From CALWRM01 sp050309765 (lineage in GTDB: Bacteria > Bacillota > Clostridia > Christensenellales > UBA1750), in contig JBNRMU010000085.1 in assembly GCA_050309765.1 (NCBI GenBank), positions 1 through 5,300 of the forward strand: a stretch of 5,300 nt of DNA. Reading direction: 5' to 3'. How positions within the stretch are numbered: the first letter of the stretch is position 1; each line of letters opens with the position of its first letter. Made by a program: the position numbers and the translations under genes. Under the pieces are notes generated by a model that was not told the origin of the DNA, did not search any database, and was given only the letters and a program-made list of their open reading frames with translations. Below, one piece after another: positions 1 to 5,271 of the stretch.

Positions 1-615
1 CACGTGTTCATCGAGCTTATGCGCGAGGACATCGACGCCGTGATCGCCAACTGCAGAACGCTCAACATGCCCTATATCGCCTTCCCCGGCCCGGGCATGA
101 ACACCCATCATGCCCCCGAAGCCGAGATTCAGAAGCTGATCGCAGAAATCTACGAGATGGCCAAGAAGTATAAGGAAAACGGCATCCAGTGCACGCTGCA
201 CAGCCCCATGGAGCTGTACGAGCGCGACGAAAAGGGCGAGCTGCTCTTTGACCGCATCCTGCGCGAGATCCCGGCCGACCTTCTGCAGGCGCAGATCGAC
301 ACCGCCTGGGCTCTGGTGGGCGGCGAGGACCCCGCCGACTACATCCGCAAGTACGCGGGCCGCTGCGATATCGTGCACATCAAGGACTTCCAGCCCCCCA
401 TCCCCACGCAGGAAGTCATGGCCGAGCGCCGCGACGAGGCCTACAAGCTGGACGCCAACGTGGGCGAGGGCGTGCAGGACGTGCCGCGCATCATCCAGGC
501 CTGCAAGGAATCGGGCGTTAAGTGGATCATCGTCGAGCACATGGAGAAGGAGCACTACGAGGATTCCATCGCCGCCGTGGCGGTCAGCCTGAAGAACATC
601 AAAAAATATCTGTAA
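1..615 (+). CDS. Sugar phosphate isomerase/epimerase, xylose-isomerase-like TIM barrel (5'-truncated by window)
   Basis: The reading frame is open from the first base (codons from position 1) to TAA at 613-615. A GTG at 4 could be read as a start, but the protein would then lack the first part of the barrel, since family members are about 260-300 residues and only about 204 are here. I therefore call it truncated at the window edge. Numbering from that GTG, conserved family elements are H66 and E70 in TLHSPMELYE, D99 in QIDTAW followed by GGEDPADYI, H125-x-K127-D128 in VHIKDF, GEG at 154-156 and E178 in IIVEH. D99, H125 and E178 match the usual divalent-metal ligands of this fold. Such proteins isomerise, epimerise or dehydrate sugars and inositols in the cytoplasm; the substrate cannot be told. 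The next gene starts 16 bases downstream on the same strand, so the two are probably cotranscribed. IolE-like or 3-keto-glycoside lyase roles are possible alternatives. Confidence 0.85.
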   Translation, partial: HVFIELMREDIDAVIANCRTLNMPYIAFPGPGMNTHHAPEAEIQKLIAEIYEMAKKYKENGIQCTLHSPMELYERDEKGELLFDRILREIPADLLQAQIDTAWALVGGEDPADYIRKYAGRCDIVHIKDFQPPIPTQEVMAERRDEAYKLDANVGEGVQDVPRIIQACKESGVKWIIVEHMEKEHYEDSIAAVAVSLKNIKKYL

Positions 616-617
616 AT

Positions 618-624
618 AGAGGAG
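618..624 (+). promoter_or_regulatory. Ribosome binding site of the Gfo/Idh/MocA gene
   Basis: AGAGGAG lies 7 bases before the ATG at 632, inside the 16-base gap after the upstream stop codon. It fixes the start of the oxidoreductase and shows that the gene is translated independently within the operon. Confidence 0.8.
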
Positions 625-631
625 TAGCCGC

Positions 632-1744
632 ATGAAAACCTATAAAGTAGCTGTCGTCGGCTGCGGCATGATCTTCAATAGCGCGCATCTGCCGGCGGTA
701 GAGAATCTAAAGGGCAGGTTCCAGATCGTTTCCGTCTGCGACGAGCGTGCCGAAGCGGCCTCCTTTACGGCGGCGCGGCTGGGCGTGCCCTGGTACACGG
801 ACCTGGAAACCATGTTGCGCGAGGTGGATTCGGATGTGCTCATCAACTGCACGCCCAACGCCTACCACAAGCCTTTCACCCTCACAGGCCTTGCCATGGG
901 TCGTCACGTGATCTGCGAAAAGCCCGTTGCCTTAAGCTATGCCGATATTATTGAAATTCTGGACGCGGCAGATAAGGCGGGCAAGAAGTTCTTCCCCACG
1001 CAGACGGGGCGCTTTACCAACTCCAACATGACCCTGAAGAAGTGGATCGAGGACGGGCTGCTGGGCGATGTGTACCTGATAGATCTTGACATCATCCGCC
1101 GCCGCGGCATCCCCACCTGGGGCCAGTTCCACATCCGCGAAAAGAATCTGGCCGGCGCCTTTGCCGATATGTGCGTGCACCATGTGGACGCCCTGGTGGA
1201 CTACCTCGGCAATCCCGGCCTTGTCAGCGCCCGCACGCGCATGTATTCGCCCATTTCCAAGCTCAAGGAGCAGGTGCAGATTTCCACCAAGGAATCCGGC
1301 GCCTTCGGCAACGATCTGTATGTGCCGCGCACGGATTTCTCCATCGAGGATATGAGCGTTGAGGAGTTCGCCACCGGTATCATCTGCCTGGAGAACAACA
1401 TCACCGTGAACTTCCGTTGCTCCTGGGCGATCAACCTGCCCGAAACCAGCACCACCCGCGTGGCCGGCGACAAGGGCGGCGCATTGCTGCCCGCGATGCA
1501 ACTGTACAAGACCATCGGCGGCTACCAGAGCGTGATCGAGCCCAAGGTGTTCGACAACACCTCCAACCAGGTGAGCGACTGGGGCCACTGGGTCTGCTAC
1601 GAGGCCATCCTGGACGACCTGGACGAAAAGACGCCCTTCCCCGTGACCCGCGAGCAGATGAAGACCACCGCTGCCATTTTGGAGGCCGTGTACAAGTCTG
1701 CCGAGCTGGACCGCGAGGTGACGGCCAAGGAGATCCTGCCCTAA
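632..1744 (+). CDS. Gfo/Idh/MocA family NAD(P)-dependent sugar oxidoreductase
   Basis: This is a complete 370-residue protein, a normal length for the family. The N-terminal Rossmann fold (about residues 1-125) has the dinucleotide motif VVGCGMI at 8-14, D37 at the end of the second strand (which suggests NAD(H) preference), N72-C-T-P-N-x-x-H79 and the hallmark E96-K97-P98, whose lysine sits at the active site. The C-terminal alpha/beta domain carries AFADMCVHHVDAL at 176-188, where D179 and H183 fit the catalytic D-x3-H pattern. Family members oxidise or reduce a hydroxyl or keto group of sugars, inositols or glycosides in the cytoplasm, and some produce 3-keto glycosides. The substrate is not predictable here. 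The gene follows a TIM-barrel isomerase after 16 bases, a common pairing in sugar or inositol catabolism. Transcription ends at the hairpin at 1783-1819. The start at 632 is supported by AGAGGAG 7 bases upstream. Confidence 0.93.
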   Translation: MKTYKVAVVGCGMIFNSAHLPAVENLKGRFQIVSVCDERAEAASFTAARLGVPWYTDLETMLREVDSDVLINCTPNAYHKPFTLTGLAMGRHVICEKPVALSYADIIEILDAADKAGKKFFPTQTGRFTNSNMTLKKWIEDGLLGDVYLIDLDIIRRRGIPTWGQFHIREKNLAGAFADMCVHHVDALVDYLGNPGLVSARTRMYSPISKLKEQVQISTKESGAFGNDLYVPRTDFSIEDMSVEEFATGIICLENNITVNFRCSWAINLPETSTTRVAGDKGGALLPAMQLYKTIGGYQSVIEPKVFDNTSNQVSDWGHWVCYEAILDDLDEKTPFPVTREQMKTTAAILEAVYKSAELDREVTAKEILP

Positions 1745-1782
1745 GGGCGGCGCGGAATATACGGACAGGTAAAAAGACAGAT

Positions 1783-1819
1783 AAAACCCCCGACCGCATG
1801 CAAAGCGGTCGGGGGTTTT
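1783..1819. terminator. Bidirectional intrinsic terminator between convergent genes
   Basis: Left arm 1783-1797 (AAAACCCCCGACCGC) and right arm 1805-1819 are perfect reverse complements over 15 bp, with a 7-base loop ATGCAAA. The arm ends are A4 and T4, so either strand gives a GC-rich stem followed by a U run. It lies 38 bases after the oxidoreductase stop and 30 bases after the stop of the leftward GH4 gene, and so can end both transcripts. Confidence 0.93.
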
Positions 1820-1849
1820 CCGTACTATGCGCAGACAAGCCGTTTTTTC

Positions 1850-3334
1850 TTACACGATCTTTTCCTTCGCGGCGGCCGCGGCCATGGCGCGGTATTTCTC
1901 CTTTTCGGCGGCCATTTCCTCGACGGTCTTTTCCTTGAGGGTGAAGCCCTTCACCGGGCGATAGGGTACCTTTTTGTCCTTGAGGCGTTCCTTGGCGCGG
2001 GCGATCTCGTCCTTGTACTGGGGCAGAAGATGCTCGTTGACCACCAGCATTTCGTCCACCATCTGGATGATCTCGTCGGGCGTGCAGATGGTGCCGGTGA
2101 GCGGATCCATCATCGCCGCCTGGCGCAGCAGGTGGATGTCGCCGTGTACGCCGGCCTCCACGGCCAGCTTTTGCACCCACACGCTCTGCGAGCAGATGGC
2201 CGCGCAGCCCAGGGGCAGGTCGCCCACCTTGGGCACGGAGATGCCGTTGCCGTCCGCATAGCAGGGGACTTCCACAACGCACTCGTCCGGCAGGTTGGTG
2301 ATGGTGCCGTTGTTCATCACGTTGAAGTGGCCGCGATAGGTGCGGCCCGTTTCCAGACCCTCGATGATGTAGCTGCCGTGCTCGCTGGAGCGCGTTTCGG
2401 GGGTAAAGACGCTGGCCGGCTCCTTCATCCAGTTGGGGAAGTCCGTTTCGAACCAGTTGCGGCCTTCCTTGCACACGCGCAGATAGCCGGCGGTTTCGCC
2501 CTGGATCCAGCTGCTGTAGTTGATCCACTTTTCCATGTCCTCGGGGCGCTTGCGGTACCACATCAGGTACTCGGAAAGGTGGCCGTTGGACTCGGTGGAG
2601 TAGTAGCCGAAGTTTTTCATCACGTCCAGGCGGATGTTCTCGTTCTTGGCAAAGTCGGCCTTTTTCATCAGCTCGTACAGCTCGCCCGTGCGCTCCACGC
2701 CGTCGGTCTTGACGGAGATGTACCAGGTCTGGTGGTTGAGGCCCGCGCAGATGATGTCCACATCCTTCTTATCGCGGCCCAGGGCCTGGGCAATCTGCTC
2801 GTGGCCGTGCTGCACGCCGTGGCACAGTCCTAAGGTAGGCACCTTGCCGTACTTGTTGCAGACCCAGGTGAGCATGGCGTTAGGGTTGGAGTAGTTGAGC
2901 AGGAGGCAGCCGGGCAGGGCCACCTCGCGGATATCCTTGCAGAAGTCGAGTACCGCGGCGATGCCGCGCTGACCGTACATGATGCCGCCGATGCCAAGGG
3001 TATCGCCCACGCACTGATCCACGCCGTACTTTAGAGGGATTTCCACATCGGTGGCAAAGGCCTCCAGCATGCCGATGCGCACGCAGTTGATGATGTACTT
3101 AGCGCCGGCAAAGGCCTCGCGGCGATCCAGCGTCGCCTGGATTTTGATGCTTAGGCCATTTTCGTCGATGTCGCGCTGGCAAAGCTGGGTCACCATGCGC
3201 AGGTTGTCCGGATTGATGTCCGTGAAGGCGACCTCGATGTCCCTCAGCTCGGGCACCGTGAGAATATCGGACAGGAGTTTGCGCGTAAAGCCGATGCTGC
3301 CCGCGCCGATAAAGGCAAGCTTGAATTTAGACAT
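1850..3334 (-). CDS. Glycoside hydrolase family 4 (alpha-galactosidase / alpha-glucosidase / alpha-galacturonidase type)
   Basis: The product is a 494-residue cytoplasmic NAD- and metal-dependent glycosidase. The N-terminal Rossmann motif is FIGAGSIGFTRKLL at 8-21, with D39 near the end of the second strand. N148-Y-S-N-P151 contacts the sugar in this family. C171-H172 in GLCHGVQHGHEQ and H201 in CAGLNHQTW match the metal-binding Cys and His of GH4. FGYYSTESNGHLSEY at 242-256 supplies the region of the catalytic tyrosine. GH4 enzymes oxidise C3 of the sugar, eliminate the aglycone, then add water and reduce again. The motif style is closest to MelA, LplD and AglA rather than to 6-phospho-beta-glucosidases, but the substrate is uncertain. 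The frame extends 18 codons further upstream; I chose 3334 because MSKFKLAFIGAGS is the normal family N-terminus and AAAGGAG lies 8 bases before it. The last 35 or so residues are an unusual Lys/Glu/Ala-rich tail. The gene is convergent with the sugar operon and divergent from the XRE operon. Confidence 0.93.
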   Translation of the reverse strand: MSKFKLAFIGAGSIGFTRKLLSDILTVPELRDIEVAFTDINPDNLRMVTQLCQRDIDENGLSIKIQATLDRREAFAGAKYIINCVRIGMLEAFATDVEIPLKYGVDQCVGDTLGIGGIMYGQRGIAAVLDFCKDIREVALPGCLLLNYSNPNAMLTWVCNKYGKVPTLGLCHGVQHGHEQIAQALGRDKKDVDIICAGLNHQTWYISVKTDGVERTGELYELMKKADFAKNENIRLDVMKNFGYYSTESNGHLSEYLMWYRKRPEDMEKWINYSSWIQGETAGYLRVCKEGRNWFETDFPNWMKEPASVFTPETRSSEHGSYIIEGLETGRTYRGHFNVMNNGTITNLPDECVVEVPCYADGNGISVPKVGDLPLGCAAICSQSVWVQKLAVEAGVHGDIHLLRQAAMMDPLTGTICTPDEIIQMVDEMLVVNEHLLPQYKDEIARAKERLKDKKVPYRPVKGFTLKEKTVEEMAAEKEKYRAMAAAAAKEKIV

Positions 3335-3342
3335 ACGTACCG

Positions 3343-3349
3343 CTCCTTT
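3343..3349 (-). promoter_or_regulatory. Ribosome binding site that sets the GH4 start
   Basis: On the - strand AAAGGAG lies 8 bases before the ATG at 3334. The alternative start at 3388 has no comparable site and would add 18 residues not seen before the Rossmann strand in this family. It would also lie inside the transcript leader very close to the predicted transcription start. Confidence 0.85.
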
Positions 3350-3399
3350 CGAGTATTGATCTGCAAAAAAATCAAAAGAAAGAATCAATCATTAATACG

Positions 3400-3428
3400 A
3401 TTATACTGATTCAGAGGACGCCGCGCAA
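3400..3428 (-). promoter_or_regulatory. Predicted sigma-A type promoter of the GH4 gene
   Basis: On the - strand a perfect TATAAT occupies 3405-3400. With a 17-base spacer, TTGCGC at 3428-3423 is a weak -35 matching only the TTG of TTGACA. Transcription would begin near 3393, giving a leader of about 60 bases. A weak -35 with a perfect -10 suggests an activator may be needed. GAATCA and TGATTC (+ strand 3382-3387 and 3407-3412) form a 6-bp inverted repeat around the -10 and start point, a possible but weak operator. Confidence 0.6.
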
Positions 3429-3499
3429 GGTATCTAGGACGATTAAGCGCCTTTTTTGCTGTGTTGAAACAAGATTTTGTAGGTTGTAGAAAGGGGGCG

Positions 3500-3521
3500 G
3501 CGGCACGAACGTATATGCCGC
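3500..3521. repeat. 22-bp imperfect dyad between the divergent promoters, possible regulator site
   Basis: GCGGCA at 3500-3505 and TGCCGC at 3516-3521 are perfect reverse complements. The dyad centre at 3510/3511 coincides with a palindromic ACGT at 3509-3512, so 16 of 22 positions are symmetric. A central CG with symmetric half-sites is the usual layout of a dimeric regulator site. It lies about 50 bases upstream of the left XRE operator and about 70 bases upstream of the GH4 -35. There is no U run, so it is not a terminator. Which protein, if any, binds is unknown. Confidence 0.35.
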
Positions 3522-3558
3522 AAACGCGGGCGGATAAACGCAAGTTTTTTCACTAAAA

Positions 3559-3578
3559 ATGGAAAGTAAACTTGACAT
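3559..3578. promoter_or_regulatory. Operator site 1 (overlaps the -35) of the XRE operon
   Basis: This 20-bp imperfect palindrome has outer ends ATG and CAT and an inner core AAGT-AA-ACTT. Its left half, ATGGAAAGTAAACTT, matches the second site at 3604-3623 at nearly every position. The -35 box TTGACA (3572-3577) lies inside it, so a bound repressor would block RNA polymerase. It is the likely weaker site for the XRE protein encoded just downstream. Confidence 0.7.
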
Positions 3579-3599
3579 ATTCTTCTGGTGCTGTATACT
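3572..3599 (+). promoter_or_regulatory. Near-consensus sigma-A promoter of the XRE / membrane protein operon
   Basis: A perfect -35, TTGACA, at 3572-3577 is followed after 16 bases by a 5-of-6 -10, TATACT, at 3594-3599. Transcription would start near 3606, about 36 bases before the repressor's ATG. A promoter this strong, flanked by matching palindromes, fits an operon that is normally repressed. Confidence 0.8.
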
Positions 3600-3603
3600 G
3601 AAT

Positions 3604-3623
3604 ATGGAAAGCGAACTTTCCAT
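3604..3623. promoter_or_regulatory. Operator site 2 (covers the transcription start) of the XRE operon
   Basis: ATGGAAAG at 3604-3611 and CTTTCCAT at 3616-3623 form a perfect 8-bp inverted repeat around CGAA. The site begins 4 bases after the -10 box and includes the predicted transcription start. Its centre is 45 bp from the centre of the first site, so two repressor dimers would bracket the promoter. Confidence 0.75.
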
Positions 3624-3629
3624 TATGAT

Positions 3630-3635
3630 GAGGTG
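3630..3635 (+). promoter_or_regulatory. Ribosome binding site that sets the XRE repressor start
   Basis: GAGGTG lies 6 bases before the ATG at 3642. The frame is open back to an ATG at 3588, but that codon lies before the -10 box and so outside the predicted transcript; 3642 is the real start. Confidence 0.8.
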
Positions 3636-3641
3636 TTGGAT

Positions 3642-3845
3642 ATGAAAAACCGCTTGGAGGAGCTGCGCAAGCAAAGAAAAATCAGCCAGGAAGAACTTGC
3701 AGGCATTTTGGAGGTATCGCGCCAGACGATCGGCTCTTTAGAGAACGGGCGTTACAATCCATCGATTCAACTGGCGTTTAAAATTGCCCGCTATTTTGCC
3801 ACAAGTATCGAGGAGATCTTTATCTACGAGGAGGATGAACGATGA
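3642..3845 (+). CDS. Small XRE/Cro-CI family helix-turn-helix repressor
   Basis: The 67-residue protein is almost entirely one HTH domain. RLEELRKQRKISQEELAGILEVSRQTIGSLENGRYNPS runs over residues 4-41, with helix 2 at about 15-22 (SQEELAGI) and the recognition helix at about 26-35 (SRQTIGSLEN). The acidic tail EEIFIYEEDER follows the last helix. Such single-domain regulators bind DNA as dimers, usually on short palindromes, and have no ligand domain. Two matching palindromes bracket its own promoter, so autorepression is likely. Its stop overlaps the start of a membrane-protein gene by 4 bases (ATGA), so the two are translationally coupled. Very similar layouts (a short XRE regulator plus a small membrane protein) are common in Firmicutes, and their inducing signal is generally unknown. 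A base composition nearer 50% GC than the flanking metabolic genes hints at a different history, but weakly. Confidence 0.92.
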   Translation: MKNRLEELRKQRKISQEELAGILEVSRQTIGSLENGRYNPSIQLAFKIARYFATSIEEIFIYEEDER

Positions 3846-4276
3846 TGAAGAACAAAAAGGTTATGGCGGCAATGGTCGTCCTTGGCGTGATCCTGCTCGC
3901 GGCGGGCGTTTGCTTGATCCTGAAAAGGGCCGATACGCAGGGAATCATGCCGGCGTTGCCCTATGTCTGCATCGGTGTCGGCTGTGGACTTGGCGGGCAT
4001 GGCCTGGGCGAGATGCTCTTTGAACAATCCCATCGCCGCGACGCAAAGAGCGCAAAAAAGGTTTTGATCGAACAAAACGACGAACGCAATATCGCCATCG
4101 CCAATCGGGCCAAGGGCAGGGCGTTCGACGCGATGACGATTGTGTACGGCGCGCTGATGCTCGTACTGGCCCTGCTGGGTACAGAAATAACAGCCGTTTT
4201 GCTTCTGGTGGCCGCCTATCTATTGGTGCATGGCTTTTCGCTCTATTACCGTTTTAAGCTGGCCCGTGAAATGTGA
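3842..4276 (+). CDS. Four-helix membrane protein of unknown function, partner of the XRE repressor
   Basis: The 144-residue protein has two hydrophobic hairpins: membrane segments at about 7-28 and 36-58, then 97-113 and 115-136. A basic, charged loop at about 61-95 separates the hairpins and contains EQNDERN (77-83), a motif seen in small membrane proteins of the DUF2178-like kind encoded beside XRE regulators. The assignment to that family is from memory and is not secure. There is no enzyme motif, no lipobox and no cleavable signal peptide, since the first helix is followed by others. With K3, K5 and K6 before helix 1 and a basic central loop (RRDAKSAKK), both the N-terminus and the central loop are probably cytoplasmic. 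The start at 3842 overlaps the repressor stop and has GAGGAGG 7 bases upstream; an ATG at 3845 is a possible alternative. The operon ends at the hairpin at 4298-4336. Confidence 0.85.
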   Translation: MMKNKKVMAAMVVLGVILLAAGVCLILKRADTQGIMPALPYVCIGVGCGLGGHGLGEMLFEQSHRRDAKSAKKVLIEQNDERNIAIANRAKGRAFDAMTIVYGALMLVLALLGTEITAVLLLVAAYLLVHGFSLYYRFKLAREM

Positions 4277-4297
4277 AAAAGACAGGCGGATAAAGAG

Positions 4298-4336
4298 AAT
4301 CGCCGGCCAGAAGCTTTTAAGCGCTGGCCGGCGATT
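4298..4336. terminator. Bidirectional intrinsic terminator, XRE operon / thioredoxin reductase
   Basis: AATCGCCGGCCAG at 4298-4310 and its perfect reverse complement at 4324-4336 form a 13-bp GC-rich stem with a 13-base loop. On the + strand the stem is followed by TTTTAT (4335-4340). On the - strand the run is shorter (ATTCTCTTTA), so termination may be less efficient in that direction. It begins 21 bases after the membrane-protein stop and ends 26 bases from the stop of the leftward gene. Confidence 0.88.
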
Positions 4337-4362
4337 TTATGCTGTTCGTTGTGTTTATATCT

Positions 4363-5271
4363 TTACACCCCGTTCAAATACCTGCAGGCGGCCAAGGCGG
4401 CGGTGGCGCCGTCGGCCACGGCGGTGGTGAGCTGGCGCACGGTCTTGCTGCGGCAGTCGCCCGCCACGAACACGCCGGGCGTTTTGGTCAGGCACTGCTC
4501 GTCGCTGTCGAAATAGCCGTAGGCGTTGAGGTTGGCCAGCTCAGCAAAGGGCTCGTTTTCCGGGATCAGGCCGATGGCAACGAACAGCCCGTCGCAGGCA
4601 ACGGTCTGCGTTTGGCCGTTCTGCTCGATCGAAACGCCGCAAAACGCGCCGTCCTGGGTCAATAAGCCCTGAATTTTTACGCCCGTCAGGGCGCGCACAT
4701 TGGGCCTGGCAAACAGCACATCTTGCAATCTAGCCTCGCCGGTGAAATACGGAAGGTCCTGCAGCACAATGACTTCCTTGCACTTATCGGCAAGCAGGAT
4801 GGCTTCCTGCAGGGCGGAGTTGCCGCCGCCGGCCACGCATACAGTCTGGTTGGCATAAAAATCTCCGTCGCACACGGCACAGTAGGAAACGCCCTCGCCT
4901 ACCAGGTCGCCTTCACCCTCCAGGCCCAGCATGCGGTGCTTGACGCCGGTGGCGATGACCACGCTGCGGCCCTCGTAACTCCCACCCTCCTCGGTGGTGA
5001 CGAGCTTATGGTCGCCCGCATCCGACACGCCGCTTACCGTTTCGATCTCGATCTCCGCGCCCTGGGCAAGGATCTGCTCCAGCATTTGGTCGGCAAACTC
5101 GTTGCCGCTCATGGAAAGGGTGCCGGGAAAGTTTTCTACCTTGGGCGAATGGGTGATCTGGCCGCCAAAACCAGCCTTTTCGATCACCAGCGCGCTTTTG
5201 CCGTTGCGCAGCGCATACAGCGCCGCGGTCATGCCGGCGGGGCCGCCGCCGACGACGATCATGTCGTACAT
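4363..5271 (-). CDS. Thioredoxin reductase-like flavoprotein lacking the HRRxxxR NADPH motif
   Basis: This is a complete 302-residue protein of the low-molecular-weight thioredoxin reductase fold. The N-terminal FAD motif is VVGGGPAGMTAALYA at 6-20, and the second FAD contact is GVFVAGDCRSKTVRQLTTAVADG at 266-288. The redox-active pair is C131-A-V-C134-D-G, the usual CAxCDG. A GGGNSALQEA motif at 148-157 keeps the second Rossmann loop. The segment that normally reads HRRxxxR after the next strand is instead LQDLPYFTGEAR (170-181), with no arginine pair to hold the NADPH phosphate. Clostridial ferredoxin-dependent flavin thioredoxin reductases (FFTR) are known to lack NADPH motifs, so this may be such an enzyme or a close relative; no thioredoxin gene lies within the window. 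The start has AAAGGA 9 bases upstream. In the cytoplasm it would reduce thioredoxin or a related disulfide protein. Naming it trxB would presume an NADPH enzyme, so I leave the symbol empty. Confidence 0.9.
   Translation of the reverse strand: MYDMIVVGGGPAGMTAALYALRNGKSALVIEKAGFGGQITHSPKVENFPGTLSMSGNEFADQMLEQILAQGAEIEIETVSGVSDAGDHKLVTTEEGGSYEGRSVVIATGVKHRMLGLEGEGDLVGEGVSYCAVCDGDFYANQTVCVAGGGNSALQEAILLADKCKEVIVLQDLPYFTGEARLQDVLFARPNVRALTGVKIQGLLTQDGAFCGVSIEQNGQTQTVACDGLFVAIGLIPENEPFAELANLNAYGYFDSDEQCLTKTPGVFVAGDCRSKTVRQLTTAVADGATAALAACRYLNGV

Noticed and set aside
932..1588. 218-codon - strand open frame opposite the Gfo/Idh gene
   Set aside because: Antisense shadow of a conserved enzyme; Gly/Ala/His-rich product with no recognisable fold.
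1431..2561. Long - strand open frame of 376 codons across the convergent junction
   Set aside because: Its product is Arg/Pro/Gly-rich without any domain and it spans the terminator plus parts of two well-supported genes; it is a by-product of high GC in another frame.
2030..2833. 267-codon + strand open frame opposite the GH4 gene
   Set aside because: It lies wholly antisense to a gene with conserved GH4 motifs, shows a low-complexity Val/Ala/His composition and has no good ribosome binding site evidence.
3335..3399. Riboswitch or attenuator in the GH4 leader
   Set aside because: The predicted leader is about 60 bases, AT-rich, with no stable stem or known aptamer pattern.
3423..3458. Possible terminator (GCGC...GCGC followed by CTTTTTTG) upstream of the XRE promoter
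   Set aside because: The stem is only 4 bp with a 20-base loop, too weak to terminate transcription.
3411..3674. 87-codon - strand open frame in the divergent intergenic region
   Set aside because: It runs through both XRE operators, the promoter and the repressor's first codons, and gives a low-complexity product; no ribosome binding site was recognised.
3642..4276. Toxin-antitoxin module reading of the XRE and membrane gene pair
   Set aside because: The second protein is a 144-residue multi-helix membrane protein, not like a known toxin, and the layout fits an autoregulated regulator-membrane protein pair better. Not excluded, but unsupported.
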